Shown here: positions 1 through 8,397 of the stretch, piece by piece | Position numbering within the stretch: position 1 is the first letter of the stretch | How the letters are laid out: the number at the start of each line of letters is the position of its first letter | NCBI RefSeq assembly: GCF_023371205.1 | Contig: NZ_JAMCCO010000001.1 | Span: 430,662-494,661, forward strand | DNA from: Parvivirga hydrogeniphila | Lineage (GTDB): Bacteria; Actinomycetota; Coriobacteriia; Anaerosomatales; Anaerosomataceae | Reading direction: 5' to 3' | Length of the DNA stretch: 64,000 bases | Made by a program: the position numbers and the translations under genes | The notes under the pieces: generated by a model | Databases searched by the model: none | Told to the model about the DNA's origin: nothing | The model's input: only the letters and a program-made list of their open reading frames with translations

Positions 1-1
1 G

Positions 2-676
2 CTCATCCGCACCGCAGGCGCGCTCGATCCGAGCCAAGACGCGCTGTTCTTCTCGCTCACCGGGCTTCCGGCGCGCGAGCCGTTTGGCGACGTCGCGGCG
101 GACGCGCCTCGCGAGGTCCGCTACGCCGAGGCGGTGGCGCTGGCGCGCGCGGAGGACTTCTTCGGCGCCGTGGACGTGGTGCGCGGCCTGTTGGACGAGG
201 CCCCCGACGACGCGAAGGCGCTCGCGCTGGCGGGGTTCTGCTACCTCAAGCAGGAAGCGACGAACGAGGCGATGGCGTGCGCCGTGCGCGCGCTTGCGCT
301 CGCCCCGGACATGACCGAGGGGATGTACGTGCTCGGCACGACCTACGCGCAACGGCCCGGCCTGGCCAAGCACGCGGCGCGCGTCTTCTTGGCGCTCGCG
401 AAAGCATCGCCTGCCGAGCCGCTCGCGCACGTCCTGCTTGCCGAGGCGCTGCTCGGGCTGCAACGCTACCGCCAGGCACGTGCGGCGTACGCGGCGGCCG
501 TCGCGCTCGACCCCTCGTGCGTGCGCGCGCGGTTCGGGCTGGCGGCGGTGCTGTTCTCGGAAGGCAGCTACGCCGAGGCGCAGTGGCACATCCGCCGGGC
601 GGCGTACTACGACACCAAGCGGCTCGGAGTCTTCTGGGACCTCTTCGACCGCTACGTCGAAGGAGGTGCTGCGTGA
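2..676 (+). CDS. TPR-repeat protein, 5' end outside window
   Basis: The frame is open from the first bases, so the true start lies upstream and at least 224 C-terminal residues are seen. The protein is made of degenerate tetratricopeptide-type helical pairs: alternating Ala/Leu-rich amphipathic helices with motifs such as 'ALALAGFCYLKQ' and 'YRQARAAYAAAVALDP', the latter a classic TPR second helix ending in LDP. TPRs mediate protein-protein contacts, and no enzymatic motif is visible. The stop overlaps the GTG of the glycosidase-like gene (GTGA), so the two are probably translationally coupled. The partner is unknown. Confidence 0.8.
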   Translation, partial: LIRTAGALDPSQDALFFSLTGLPAREPFGDVAADAPREVRYAEAVALARAEDFFGAVDVVRGLLDEAPDDAKALALAGFCYLKQEATNEAMACAVRALALAPDMTEGMYVLGTTYAQRPGLAKHAARVFLALAKASPAEPLAHVLLAEALLGLQRYRQARAAYAAAVALDPSCVRARFGLAAVLFSEGSYAEAQWHIRRAAYYDTKRLGVFWDLFDRYVEGGAA

Positions 677-2571
677 GCGGCGTGCCGCGCAACCCGGCCT
701 TCCCGGTCGGCGTCGACCTCCACCCGTTGTCGGCAGAGCGCCTCTCGCCCGAGGACTGGTACGCAGAGGGCGTCGAGACGGACCTCGATGCGATCGCCCA
801 GGCGGGTCTGTGGCTCGTGCGGCTGTTCGTGTCGTGGCGCTGCCTCGAGCCGCAGGTCGGGCAGTACGACGAGGAGATGTTCGACCGGCTGGACGCGGTC
901 ATCGGGCAGGCGAAGGCGCGCGGATTGAAGGTCGTCGTGTGCTTCTTCGCCGACGACAAGCTTGCCGAGCTGACCGAGGTGCCGTGGGGCAAGAAACGCG
1001 ACGCGCGCACGGACGACTACCTCGTCCAGCGCGAGGTCTCGCTGGTGCAGCGCATCGTCAACCGCTACCGTACCGAGACGGCGGTCCACGCGTGGGACCT
1101 TGCGAACGAGGCGTTCTGCGCGGGGTTCTCGTCCGAGGAGGACCTCGAAGCGTGGGTGCGCACGCTTCGCGAAGCGATTCGCGAGGTCGACCCCGACCGG
1201 CCGATCTGGCTCGGCGTGGACGCGGAGACCTTCTTGAGGGAGACTGGCGTCGATGCCCGGCCGGCCATCGACTTCGCCGAGGCTGCGATGAGCCATCTCA
1301 CCGGGCCGTACCGTGCGTACATCGCCGAAGGGCCGCTCACTTCAGGTCCGTCGACCTACGTGGATGGGTTCCTTGCGCGCAGCGCGCTCCGGGACCTTCC
1401 CGTGGTCGTAGACGGCGTCGGGGTGCATTCGCTGGACTTCTCGGCCGCTGAGGAAGCGGCGTACGTGCGCACAGCGCTCTTCTCCGCGCTCATGAACCGC
1501 GCGAGCGGCGTGCTCGTCCGCCGCTGGCGCGACGTCGATACGGAGCGCCGCGAACCGTACTTCCGCGACCCGTTCGAGGTGCTCGTCGGCCTCACTGACA
1601 TTTCAGGGGCACCCAAGCCGGTCGTCCGTGAGGTGCGGGCGTTCGCTCGCGCCGTAGCCGCCATCGATTTCGGGGAGTTCTCGCTCGCTCCTGAGCGGGC
1701 GGCTGTCCTCGTCCCCTCGGAGCGCTATGAACCGCTGCCATCGTTGGCCGGGCTGTATGCGCCGCGAGCGTGTCTGCAGTCGTACATCGCGGCCAAAGAA
1801 GCGCACCTGCCGGTGGCCGTGACGCGCGAAGGAGACGAGATCGGCAGCTTTCAGGCGCTCATCGTGCCATCGGCGTTCAAGCTGGCGTCCGAGACCTGGC
1901 GGCGGCTGGCCGCGTTCGTGCAGGGCGGCGGTTCCCTGGTGCTGTCGTACGGTGGCGGCGACGCCGATCCTGCGGTGCGCGAGATCTTCGGCGTCGAGTT
2001 CCTGGGAGACCACGGACCCCGGCGACGCTTCTCGTGCAGGGTCGCGCAGCCGGGCGTGCTCGGCGCGATCGCGTCGTTCGACGCAGAGCAGCCGCTCCCG
2101 AGCTTCGCGCTCTTGGCGCCGAAAGACGCGCTGGTGGTGGCCACAGACGAGAACGGGAGTCCGCTCGCGACGGTCCGGCAGCACGGTCAGGGCCGCGCGG
2201 TGTTCCTCGCGACGCCGATCGAGCGGGCGATCGCGCAGGCCGACCCGTGGGCGACGCCCGCGCCGGTTCGGTCGTTCGTGCGGGAGGTCTACGGCTCGGT
2301 CGCGCGGGCAGCAGGTGCGGGCCCTGTCGTGGAGTGCGACGCGCCAGAGGTCGAAGTCGCGCACTTCCTCGGAGACGGACGCGACATCGTCGTGCTGTTG
2401 GTGCACAATGCTGTGCAGACGCGAGCCAGCCTCACCTTCGGGCGGACCGTCGCCGCTGTCGCGGACGTACGCGGAGGCGAGGAGGTCGAGGTGGGTGCGA
2501 CGACGTTCGAGGTCCCGCTGCCGCCGAACGGAGCGGCCGCGTTGCAGGTCATCTACGCGAAGCAGGGGTGA
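673..2571 (+). CDS. Glycoside hydrolase clan A-like TIM barrel protein with GATase-like C-terminal domain
   Basis: 632 residues. I chose the GTG at 673 because it overlaps the upstream TGA and follows AAGGAGGTG at 660-668. The first ~300 residues look like a clan-A (beta/alpha)8 barrel as in GH5/GH42: 'VDLHP' on the first strand, 'LVRLFVSWRCLEP' and 'HAWDLANEAF', where the NE pair is the usual acid/base position. A later part ('ALIVPSAFKLASETW', 'GGGSLVLSYGGG') resembles the beta-galactosidase trimerisation domain. The strand-7 region that normally ends in the nucleophile Glu reads 'LPVVVDGVGVHS' with no Glu, so activity is uncertain. No signal peptide is visible, so it is probably cytoplasmic. 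Confidence 0.7.
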   Translation: MSGVPRNPAFPVGVDLHPLSAERLSPEDWYAEGVETDLDAIAQAGLWLVRLFVSWRCLEPQVGQYDEEMFDRLDAVIGQAKARGLKVVVCFFADDKLAELTEVPWGKKRDARTDDYLVQREVSLVQRIVNRYRTETAVHAWDLANEAFCAGFSSEEDLEAWVRTLREAIREVDPDRPIWLGVDAETFLRETGVDARPAIDFAEAAMSHLTGPYRAYIAEGPLTSGPSTYVDGFLARSALRDLPVVVDGVGVHSLDFSAAEEAAYVRTALFSALMNRASGVLVRRWRDVDTERREPYFRDPFEVLVGLTDISGAPKPVVREVRAFARAVAAIDFGEFSLAPERAAVLVPSERYEPLPSLAGLYAPRACLQSYIAAKEAHLPVAVTREGDEIGSFQALIVPSAFKLASETWRRLAAFVQGGGSLVLSYGGGDADPAVREIFGVEFLGDHGPRRRFSCRVAQPGVLGAIASFDAEQPLPSFALLAPKDALVVATDENGSPLATVRQHGQGRAVFLATPIERAIAQADPWATPAPVRSFVREVYGSVARAAGAGPVVECDAPEVEVAHFLGDGRDIVVLLVHNAVQTRASLTFGRTVAAVADVRGGEEVEVGATTFEVPLPPNGAAALQVIYAKQG

Positions 2572-2580
2572 GCGAACCTG

Positions 2581-3936
2581 ATGTACGACAGGCACGATTT
2601 CCACGACTTCTTGCTCGAGTCATGGCTCGAGCTGCACGACCTGCTCGCTGAGCATCCCGAGGTCAAGCGTCTGCTCTTCGACCCCGTGACAGGGCTTCCG
2701 ACGACGCCGCTTCTGTTCCCGCGCATCGAGTCGCTCCTGGAGGAGCGTGGCGAGATCTCGCTTCTGTGCCTGAATGTGGTGAAGTACTCGAAGATCGAGG
2801 AGATCTACGGCTGGAAGGTCTTCGACGAGGTGATGCGCGAGGTTGCGAGCACGCTCGAGCGCATCACGGGCGCTGAGCTTCGAGATTCCGACATCGTGGC
2901 CGAGCTCATGGTGTCGGGCAACGCCTTCGTGGTGCTGCTCTCGCCGCCGCGCACCACCCAGCACATGGAGCGCGATGCGCTGACGAGTCTGGCTCGCCGC
3001 GTGGAGGACCGCGTCCGGCGCGAACTCAAAGCGGTGCTCGATCCGGCGCTGTACGTGAAGTTCGGATGCTACGTCGGCGCCGCGACGGTGCGACGCGATC
3101 CGAAGCTTCGGATGGAGCGGCTCGTGCACGACGCGCTCGACCGCGCGCTCGCGCAGGCGGACGCGCGCGAAGCGCAAGACGCGGAGGAGCGCGGACGGCG
3201 CTTGAAGGAGATCATCGACACCGAGGCCGTCCGGACGCTCGTACACCCGGTGCTCCGGCTCAGCGACCTCTCCATTGTGGGCTACGAGGCGCTCTCGCGC
3301 GGCCCCGAAGCGACCGAGTTCGAGCGCCCCGACAAGCTGTTCAAGGCGGCGTACGATTCGGACATGGTGGTTCGGCTGGAGCGGTTGTGCCGCAAGCGCG
3401 CGCTCGAGGCCGCGAAAGGCCTGCCGGAGGGCAGGTTGATGTTCATCAACGTCGAGCCGGAAGCGGTCGCCGACCCGGAGCTCCGCGAGGTCGTGTTCGC
3501 ATCGTTGCTCGCAGAGGCGGGGCTCCGGCCCGAACTGGTCGTGTTGGAGATCACCGAGCGTACAGCGATCGGCGACTTCTGCGCGTTCCGTTCGACGGTC
3601 GAGTACCTGCGGATGCTCGGGTTCTCAATCGCGATCGACGACGCCGGGGCCGGATACGGCTCGTTGCAGTGCCTTGCCGAGGTGAGGCCGCAGTGGGTCA
3701 AGATCGACATGTCGCTCGTGCGCGGCGTGGACTCCGACGAGATCCGCCGCCAACTGATAGAAAGCATGCACGCATTCGCGGCCAAGGTGGGCGTGAACCT
3801 CGTCGCCGAGGGCATCGAGACGCCTGAGGAGCTCGCCACGCTGCGCGAGATCGGCGTGGAGTACGGCCAGGGCTTCCTGTTCGCGCGGCCCTCCGAGCCG
3901 TTCCCGCAGGACAGCGAGGTCGCTCAGGGCCTGTAG
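2581..3936 (+). CDS. Degenerate GGDEF plus EAL domain protein, probable c-di-GMP phosphodiesterase
   Basis: 451 residues. Residues ~35-200 are a GGDEF-like fold that keeps 'DPVTGLPT' but has 'SGNAF' where GGDEF should be, so cyclase activity is unlikely. Residues ~210-445 form an EAL domain with the family residues in place: 'YEALSRGP' (EAL), 'FINVEP' (Asn), 'LEITE' (Glu), 'IDDAGAGYGS' (the Asp pair), 'VKIDMS' (Lys), 'VAEGIET' (Glu) and 'YGQGF' (Gln). It is predicted to hydrolyse cyclic di-GMP, with the dead GGDEF perhaps sensing GTP. No membrane segment or signal peptide is visible. The gap to the upstream gene is 9 bp, suggesting co-transcription. Confidence 0.85.
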   Translation: MYDRHDFHDFLLESWLELHDLLAEHPEVKRLLFDPVTGLPTTPLLFPRIESLLEERGEISLLCLNVVKYSKIEEIYGWKVFDEVMREVASTLERITGAELRDSDIVAELMVSGNAFVVLLSPPRTTQHMERDALTSLARRVEDRVRRELKAVLDPALYVKFGCYVGAATVRRDPKLRMERLVHDALDRALAQADAREAQDAEERGRRLKEIIDTEAVRTLVHPVLRLSDLSIVGYEALSRGPEATEFERPDKLFKAAYDSDMVVRLERLCRKRALEAAKGLPEGRLMFINVEPEAVADPELREVVFASLLAEAGLRPELVVLEITERTAIGDFCAFRSTVEYLRMLGFSIAIDDAGAGYGSLQCLAEVRPQWVKIDMSLVRGVDSDEIRRQLIESMHAFAAKVGVNLVAEGIETPEELATLREIGVEYGQGFLFARPSEPFPQDSEVAQGL

Positions 3937-3947
3937 GCTGCGCGGAG

Positions 3948-3967
3948 CGAGAGCGCCGCTGCTCTCG
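3948..3967 (+). terminator. Hairpin after the EAL gene
   Basis: A 7-bp perfect stem (CGAGAGC at 3948-3954, GCTCTCG at 3961-3967) with a 6-nt loop lies 12 bp after the stop of the EAL gene and before selD. There is no clear T-tract, so it may be a weak terminator or simply an mRNA 3' structure. Confidence 0.4.
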
Positions 3968-4092
3968 TGCCGTCCGTACGAACCGGTGCTGAGCACGCAC
4001 TTCACGCGTACCACGACCGGCCGCTCTCGCTCGCTCAATCACGATGCGTTATGCTACGCATGAGTGCACTATGAGCCAGAACGGAGCGAGCA

Positions 4093-5121
4093 GTGGAGCC
4101 TGTCCGCTTGACGCAACTGTCCACGAAGTCCGGTTGAGCCGCCAAGTGGGGTCCGGGAGACCTCGCTGCGGTGCTCGAGAAGATGGCTCCGGGCAGCTCG
4201 GAGGACCTGATGGTCGGGTTCGAGACGTCCGACGACGCTGCCGTGTACCGGCTGGGCGATACCGCGGTGCTGCTCACGGTCGACTTCTTCACGCCGATGG
4301 TGGACGACCCGTACGACTTCGGGCGCATCACCGCGGCCAACGCACTTTCCGACATCTACGCGATGGGGGGCAGGCCGCTCACGGCAATGAACCTGCTCGC
4401 CATGCCGTGCTCGATCCCGGCGGAGATCACCGCGCGCGTGCTGCAAGGCGGCGCGGACAAGGTCCGGGAGGCCGGGGCGGTGATCGTCGGAGGCCACACC
4501 ATCGATGACAAGGAGCCCAAGTACGGGCTGTCGCTGATGGGCGTCGTGGACCCCGGGAAGGTCGTGCGGAACGTCGGCGCGCGGCCCGGAGACGTGCTCG
4601 TGCTCACCAAGCGACTGGGCGTCGGCATTCTGAACACCGCGCTCAAGCAGGGGCTCGAGACCGAAGCGTCGCTCTCTGAGGTCATCGAGAGCATGGCGCA
4701 CCTCAATGCGGCCGCTGCGGAGGCCATGCAAGAGGTCGGCGTGCACGCCGGCACCGACATCACCGGCTTCGGGCTGGCCGGCCACGCGCGGGAGATGGCG
4801 TTCGGCAGCGGCGTGGCGGTCGAGATCGAGCTCGCGAAGGTGCCCGTGTGGCCGGGCGTCGTCGAGTACGCGGGCCACGGCGTGCGTCCTGGCCGGACGG
4901 CCGACGTGCTCGCGTTTCTGGAGGAGTGGGTGGACTGGGGGCCTGCGGGCTTCGACTGGAAAGGCGTGCTTGCCGACCCCCAGACCTCGGGCGGGCTGCT
5001 CATGGCGGTGGAAGAGAGCAAGGCCGAAGCGCTGCTTTCGGCGCTGGCCGCGCGAGGCGAGGAGGCCGTCGCGGTCGGGCGGTGCATCGACGGGCGGCCA
5101 GGCGCCGTCCGCATCGTGTAG
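4093..5121 (+). CDS. selD: Selenide, water dikinase SelD, itself a selenoprotein (in-frame TGA)
   Basis: SelD makes selenophosphate from selenide and ATP, the selenium donor for selenocysteine. Without readthrough the frame appears to begin at 4171, but continuing upstream through TGA 4135-4137 gives the canonical SelD N-terminus ('LTQLSTKSG-U-AAKWGPG') starting at GTG 4093. That start has GGAG six bases upstream at 4083-4086. The TGA is codon 15, where other SelDs carry the catalytic Cys or Sec, and the essential Lys follows three residues later. Full length is 342 residues, normal for the family. 'DDAAVY' and 'LTVDFFTPMVDDPYDFG' are typical AIRS-fold ATP-binding motifs. A hairpin fitting a bacterial SECIS follows the TGA. 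yedF follows 26 bp downstream. Confidence 0.95.
4145..4167 (+). promoter_or_regulatory. Bacterial SECIS-like hairpin in selD
   Basis: Just after the TGA at 4135-4137, positions 4145-4153 can pair with 4159-4167 over nine consecutive base pairs (seven Watson-Crick, two G-U), closing a 5-nt loop CGGGA at 4154-4158. The loop starts 17 nt after the TGA and has G at its second position. This fits the known bacterial SECIS layout, in which SelB binds an apical loop with G in the first two positions placed about 16-37 nt past the UGA. The assignment is by structure and position, not by alignment. Confidence 0.8.
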
Positions 5122-5147
5122 GCGATCCAGAGGCAGGAGGCGAAGCG

Positions 5148-5486
5148 ATGGGCAAGGTCGTGTTCATCTGCACGGACAGGATCGGGCACGGGGACGAGGA
5201 GCTCGGGCGCAAGCTCGCGGCGTCGTTCCTGTACTCGCTCGCACGGACGGAGCCGAAGCCGACCGCGGTGCTGTTCATGAACGCGGGGGTCCGGCTGGCG
5301 TGCGAGGGCTCTCCTGCGCTCGACGACCTGCGGCTGCTCCAGGAAGATGGCGTTGCGATCAAGTCCTGCGGGACCTGCCTGGACTACTACGGGCTGATGG
5401 ACAAGCTCGCCGTGGGCGAGGTCGGGAACATGAACGACACCGCAGCGACCTTCATGGGCGCAAGCGACGTCGTGACGATCGCGTAG
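5148..5486 (+). CDS. yedF: YedF-like DsrE-family selenium-metabolism protein, short form
   Basis: 112 residues starting at ATG 5148, with AGGAGG at 5135-5140. It is a single DsrE/F-like domain ('VVFICTDRIGHGDEELG', 'SCGTCLDYYGLMDKL'). The two Cys of 'SCGTC' match the position of the putative persulfide/perselenide site. YedF proteins linked to selenium metabolism usually have an N-terminal TusA/SirA domain followed by this domain, and here only the C-terminal domain is present. It lies 26 bp downstream of selD, supporting a role in selenium delivery or handling. The biochemical function of the family is not settled. Confidence 0.8.
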   Translation: MGKVVFICTDRIGHGDEELGRKLAASFLYSLARTEPKPTAVLFMNAGVRLACEGSPALDDLRLLQEDGVAIKSCGTCLDYYGLMDKLAVGEVGNMNDTAATFMGASDVVTIA

Positions 5487-5508
5487 CCGACACGCGCGGC
5501 TCCGACCA

Positions 5509-5542
5509 CGGGAGGCGCTCGCGCGGCGGCGGGCGCCTCCCG
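5509..5542. terminator. Strong bidirectional hairpin between yedF and the convergent ferredoxin gene
   Basis: A perfect 10-bp GC-rich stem (CGGGAGGCGC at 5509-5518, GCGCCTCCCG at 5533-5542) with a 14-nt loop sits between two convergent genes: yedF ending at 5486 and the minus-strand gene ending at 5572. There is no T-tract, but its position suggests termination for both strands. Confidence 0.6.
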
Positions 5543-5571
5543 GTATGTGTGGCGATAAGGAGCGGCCGCCC

Positions 5572-6837
5572 CTAGTGGCCTTCGATCTCGCCGGAGCCTG
5601 GCACGTACACAGCTGCAGCCGCCGGGTCTGTGAGGTACAGCTCCACGAACGCGCGCACGTCGCCTGGGTAGCAGCCGTACACGTCCTTCAGCTCCTTGAG
5701 CGGCCGGTCTTGCTCCGAGGCGGGGACGCCGTAGACGGCGGTGAACGCTTCGGCAGGCACGCCAGCGGCCTCGACGACCTCTGAGATCGTGGTCGAGCCC
5801 TTGATGAGCGAGACGTCGAAGGAGCCGGGCGCGACCGTGCCGGAGGCGGGCGCTTCGCGCTCCATCTCCTGCTTGAGCGTCGGTTGCGACCACTCGAAGG
5901 CGCCCGCGGCTGTCGCGCCGGCAATCAACGTAGCGAACAAACCCACAGAGAAGACGCTTGCCGTCACGGGCGTGAGCGAGCGCGTGCCGGAGCTGATGGC
6001 GAGCGTATCGGCCACCGGACACGCCGCGACGCACTCGCCGCAGTCGATGCACTCAGGGTTGGAGACGGTCGTTGCGGCAGACACGTTCACATTCATCGGG
6101 CACGCGCGGTCGCACGCCTTGCAGTCGATGCAGGTTTCTGCGTTGCGACGGACCTTGAAGATGCTGAACCGCGAGATCAGGGCGAGGAACGCGCCCATCG
6201 GGCACGCGTACTTGCAGAAGAATCGGTCGTAGAGCAAAGAGCCGACGAGCGAGACGACGAGCACGGCAAGGCCGACGCCGAACTCGGCCACGAGCTCCGG
6301 CGAGGTGAGGTGCTGGTAGGCGACCCACGGGTCGTAGGGCCGTATGGCCAGATCGGCGGTCGTCCAGGCGAGTCCGAGCGACGCGGCCAGCACGACGTAC
6401 TTCAACAGACGCGCCGGCTTGTCGAGAGACGCCGGAACGCTCAGTCTGCGCCCGAAGATGCGTCTGCCAAGCCGCCCTGAGAGCTCTTGCAGGAAGCCGA
6501 GCGGGCAGATCCGCCCGCAGAACGCTCGCCGGAACACCAGCGCCACGGCGACGGTCGCGCCGAGCAAGAGCACGCTCGAAAGCGCGATGCGGCGCACGAG
6601 CGTGCCGCTGGAGATAAGGGACCAGAGCGTCTCGAGACCGCCGAACGGACACAGCGCGTCCACGCCCACGGGCCGACCGGCGCCGGCCCGCTGGTGGAGG
6701 ATGCCGAGCGCAGTCACCATGGCCAGCACGGCGGCCAGCACCGCCCATCGGACGATTCGGGCCGTGCGGCGCGGTCCCTTCGCGGCGAGTATCGGGCGGT
6801 CGCCCGGGCTCACGGTCTTGTCGCGCGTGGTGGTCAT
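5572..6837 (-). CDS. NapH/YccM-like polyferredoxin membrane protein
   Basis: 421 residues from ATG at 6837, preceded by GAGGAGGA. The likely topology is an N-terminal TM near residues 28-46, further TMs, then cytoplasmic ferredoxin modules. Four Cys motifs are visible: the membrane-proximal 'FCGRICPLG' and 'FCKYACPMG' typical of NapH/RdxA/YccM, plus two 4Fe-4S ferredoxin motifs 'CIDCKACDRACP' and 'CIDCGECVAACP'. A further TM and a soluble ~100-residue C-terminal domain follow. Such proteins pass electrons between quinol or soluble donors and redox enzymes. Lying inside the sel locus but on the other strand and divergent from selA, it may supply electrons to a selenoenzyme; that is inference. 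Confidence 0.8.
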   Translation of the reverse strand: MTTTRDKTVSPGDRPILAAKGPRRTARIVRWAVLAAVLAMVTALGILHQRAGAGRPVGVDALCPFGGLETLWSLISSGTLVRRIALSSVLLLGATVAVALVFRRAFCGRICPLGFLQELSGRLGRRIFGRRLSVPASLDKPARLLKYVVLAASLGLAWTTADLAIRPYDPWVAYQHLTSPELVAEFGVGLAVLVVSLVGSLLYDRFFCKYACPMGAFLALISRFSIFKVRRNAETCIDCKACDRACPMNVNVSAATTVSNPECIDCGECVAACPVADTLAISSGTRSLTPVTASVFSVGLFATLIAGATAAGAFEWSQPTLKQEMEREAPASGTVAPGSFDVSLIKGSTTISEVVEAAGVPAEAFTAVYGVPASEQDRPLKELKDVYGCYPGDVRAFVELYLTDPAAAAVYVPGSGEIEGH

Positions 6838-6935
6838 GGTTCCTCCTCGTCGAGCGGGGTCACTTCGTGAGCAGGATAACGACTGCTCGCGTACGCAAGG
6901 TGTGCTGGGTGTGCAGAAATCGTGAAGGCGTGCGC

Positions 6936-6963
6936 TTGTCGCTGCCCGCTGCTCCGCTAGAAT
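6936..6963 (+). promoter_or_regulatory. Likely selA promoter giving a leaderless mRNA
   Basis: TTGTCG (6936-6941), a 16-nt spacer and TAGAAT (6958-6963) resemble a sigma-70 promoter. The expected start of transcription falls on or beside the selA ATG at 6970, and no Shine-Dalgarno sequence is seen. A leaderless transcript would explain both facts; such mRNAs are common in actinobacteria. Confidence 0.55.
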
Positions 6964-6969
6964 GACCTC

Positions 6970-8361
6970 ATGGACATGCAGTCGCTTCTTCGAGCGCTCC
7001 CGAAAGTCGACCGCCTCTTGGAGCGCGACGACCTCAAGGCGCTGTGCGCGGTGCATCCGCGGGTGCTGGTGGCCGACGCGGTGCGCGAGACGCTCGACGA
7101 GCTCAGAGACGAGATCCGCGCAGGCGGCGAGCCCGATGTCTCCGAACACGCGGTCGCAGCGCGCGCCGCGATGCTGGCGGAGCGCATGGCGCGGCGGTCG
7201 CTCCGGCGGGTCGTCAACGCCACGGGCATCGTCGTCCACACGAACCTCGGCCGCTCGTGCCTCGCGAAGGCCGCCGTGGACGCGGTTGCGGAGGTCTCGG
7301 GTTCGTACTCCACGCTGGAGTACGACGTGGAGGCCGGCGAGCGCGGCAGCCGTCACGTGCACGTCGAGGAGCTCATCTGTCGGCTGACGGGTGCAGAGGC
7401 GGCGATGGCGGTCAACAACAACGCCGCCGCCGTGCTCCTATCGCTTGCCGGGCTCTCGCGCGGGAAGCGGGCCATCGTCAGCCGCGGGCAGCTCGTCGAG
7501 ATCGGCGGGTCGTTCCGCGTCCCTGACGTGATGCGCGAGAGCGGTGCGGTGATGGTGGAAGTGGGCACCACGAACAAGACGCACCTGCGCGACTACGAGA
7601 ACGCGATCACGCCCGACACGGGGCTGCTGCTCAAGGTGCACACCAGCAACTACCGCGTCGTCGGGTTCACCCAGGAGGTCTCCCTCGAAGAGCTCGTCGA
7701 GCTCGGCGCGCGGCACGGCGTCCCGGTGATGGAGGACCAAGGCTCGGGCGTGCTCGTGGACCTGCGCGAGTGGGGGCTGCCGTACGAGCCCACCATCGGC
7801 GAATCGGTTGCTGCGGGCGCAGACGTGGTGACGTGCTCGGGCGACAAGCTGCTCGGCGGCCCGCAGGCGGGAATCATCGCCGGGAAGTGGCACGTCGTGC
7901 AGGCGCTCAAGAAGCACCCGATGGCCCGCGCGGTGCGCCTCGACAAGATGACGCTCGCGGCGCTCGAGGTCACGCTCCGGCTGTACCTCGATCCGGAGCG
8001 TGCGCGGCGCGAGATCCCGACGCTTCGCATGCTGTCGGCACGTCTCGAGGAGATGCGCGAGCGCGCCGAAGCGCTGGCTGAGCGTGTCGCGCACGCGTGC
8101 GGCGATGCGTACGCGACTGGCACGGCCCCGGAGGTGTCGCGTGCAGGCGGCGGCGCCCTGCCGATGGCAGACATCCCGACCGTGGTCACGACCGTGGTTC
8201 CGTCTCGCATGAGCGTCGGCGAGCTCGAGGCGCGGCTGCGGTGCGGCGAACCGCCCATCATCACCCGCATCAGCGATGAGCGGCTGCTCATCGACCCGCG
8301 CACGCTGCTCGACGGCGACGAGGCCGCGATCGTCTCCGCGCTCGCGACGCTCGCCAGGTAG
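6970..8361 (+). CDS. selA: L-seryl-tRNA(Sec) selenium transferase
   Basis: 463 residues. SelA is a PLP enzyme that converts seryl-tRNA(Sec) to selenocysteinyl-tRNA(Sec) using selenophosphate. Visible family features are '[17 protein letters not shown]' (residues ~80-97), '[10 protein letters not shown]', 'VGTTNKTHL', '[12 protein letters not shown]' and the PLP-lysine motif '[12 protein letters not shown]' with Lys293. Length matches the family (about 460). ATG 6970 is preferred over the upstream ATG at 6962 because the -10 box ends at 6963. selB follows after 36 bp and is probably in the same transcript. Confidence 0.97.
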   Translation: MDMQSLLRALPKVDRLLERDDLKALCAVHPRVLVADAVRETLDELRDEIRAGGEPDVSEHAVAARAAMLAERMARRSLRRVVNATGIVVHTNLGRSCLAKAAVDAVAEVSGSYSTLEYDVEAGERGSRHVHVEELICRLTGAEAAMAVNNNAAAVLLSLAGLSRGKRAIVSRGQLVEIGGSFRVPDVMRESGAVMVEVGTTNKTHLRDYENAITPDTGLLLKVHTSNYRVVGFTQEVSLEELVELGARHGVPVMEDQGSGVLVDLREWGLPYEPTIGESVAAGADVVTCSGDKLLGGPQAGIIAGKWHVVQALKKHPMARAVRLDKMTLAALEVTLRLYLDPERARREIPTLRMLSARLEEMRERAEALAERVAHACGDAYATGTAPEVSRAGGGALPMADIPTVVTTVVPSRMSVGELEARLRCGEPPIITRISDERLLIDPRTLLDGDEAAIVSALATLAR

Positions 8362-8397
8362 CGGCCGGCGCGCTTCTCGAAAGCGACAGGAGGCACG

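Noticed and set aside
4072-4092. Extending selD further upstream through a second TGA (4072-4074) as another Sec codon
   Set aside because: The SelD family N-terminus is complete from GTG 4093, which has a good ribosome-binding site; upstream codons show no homology.
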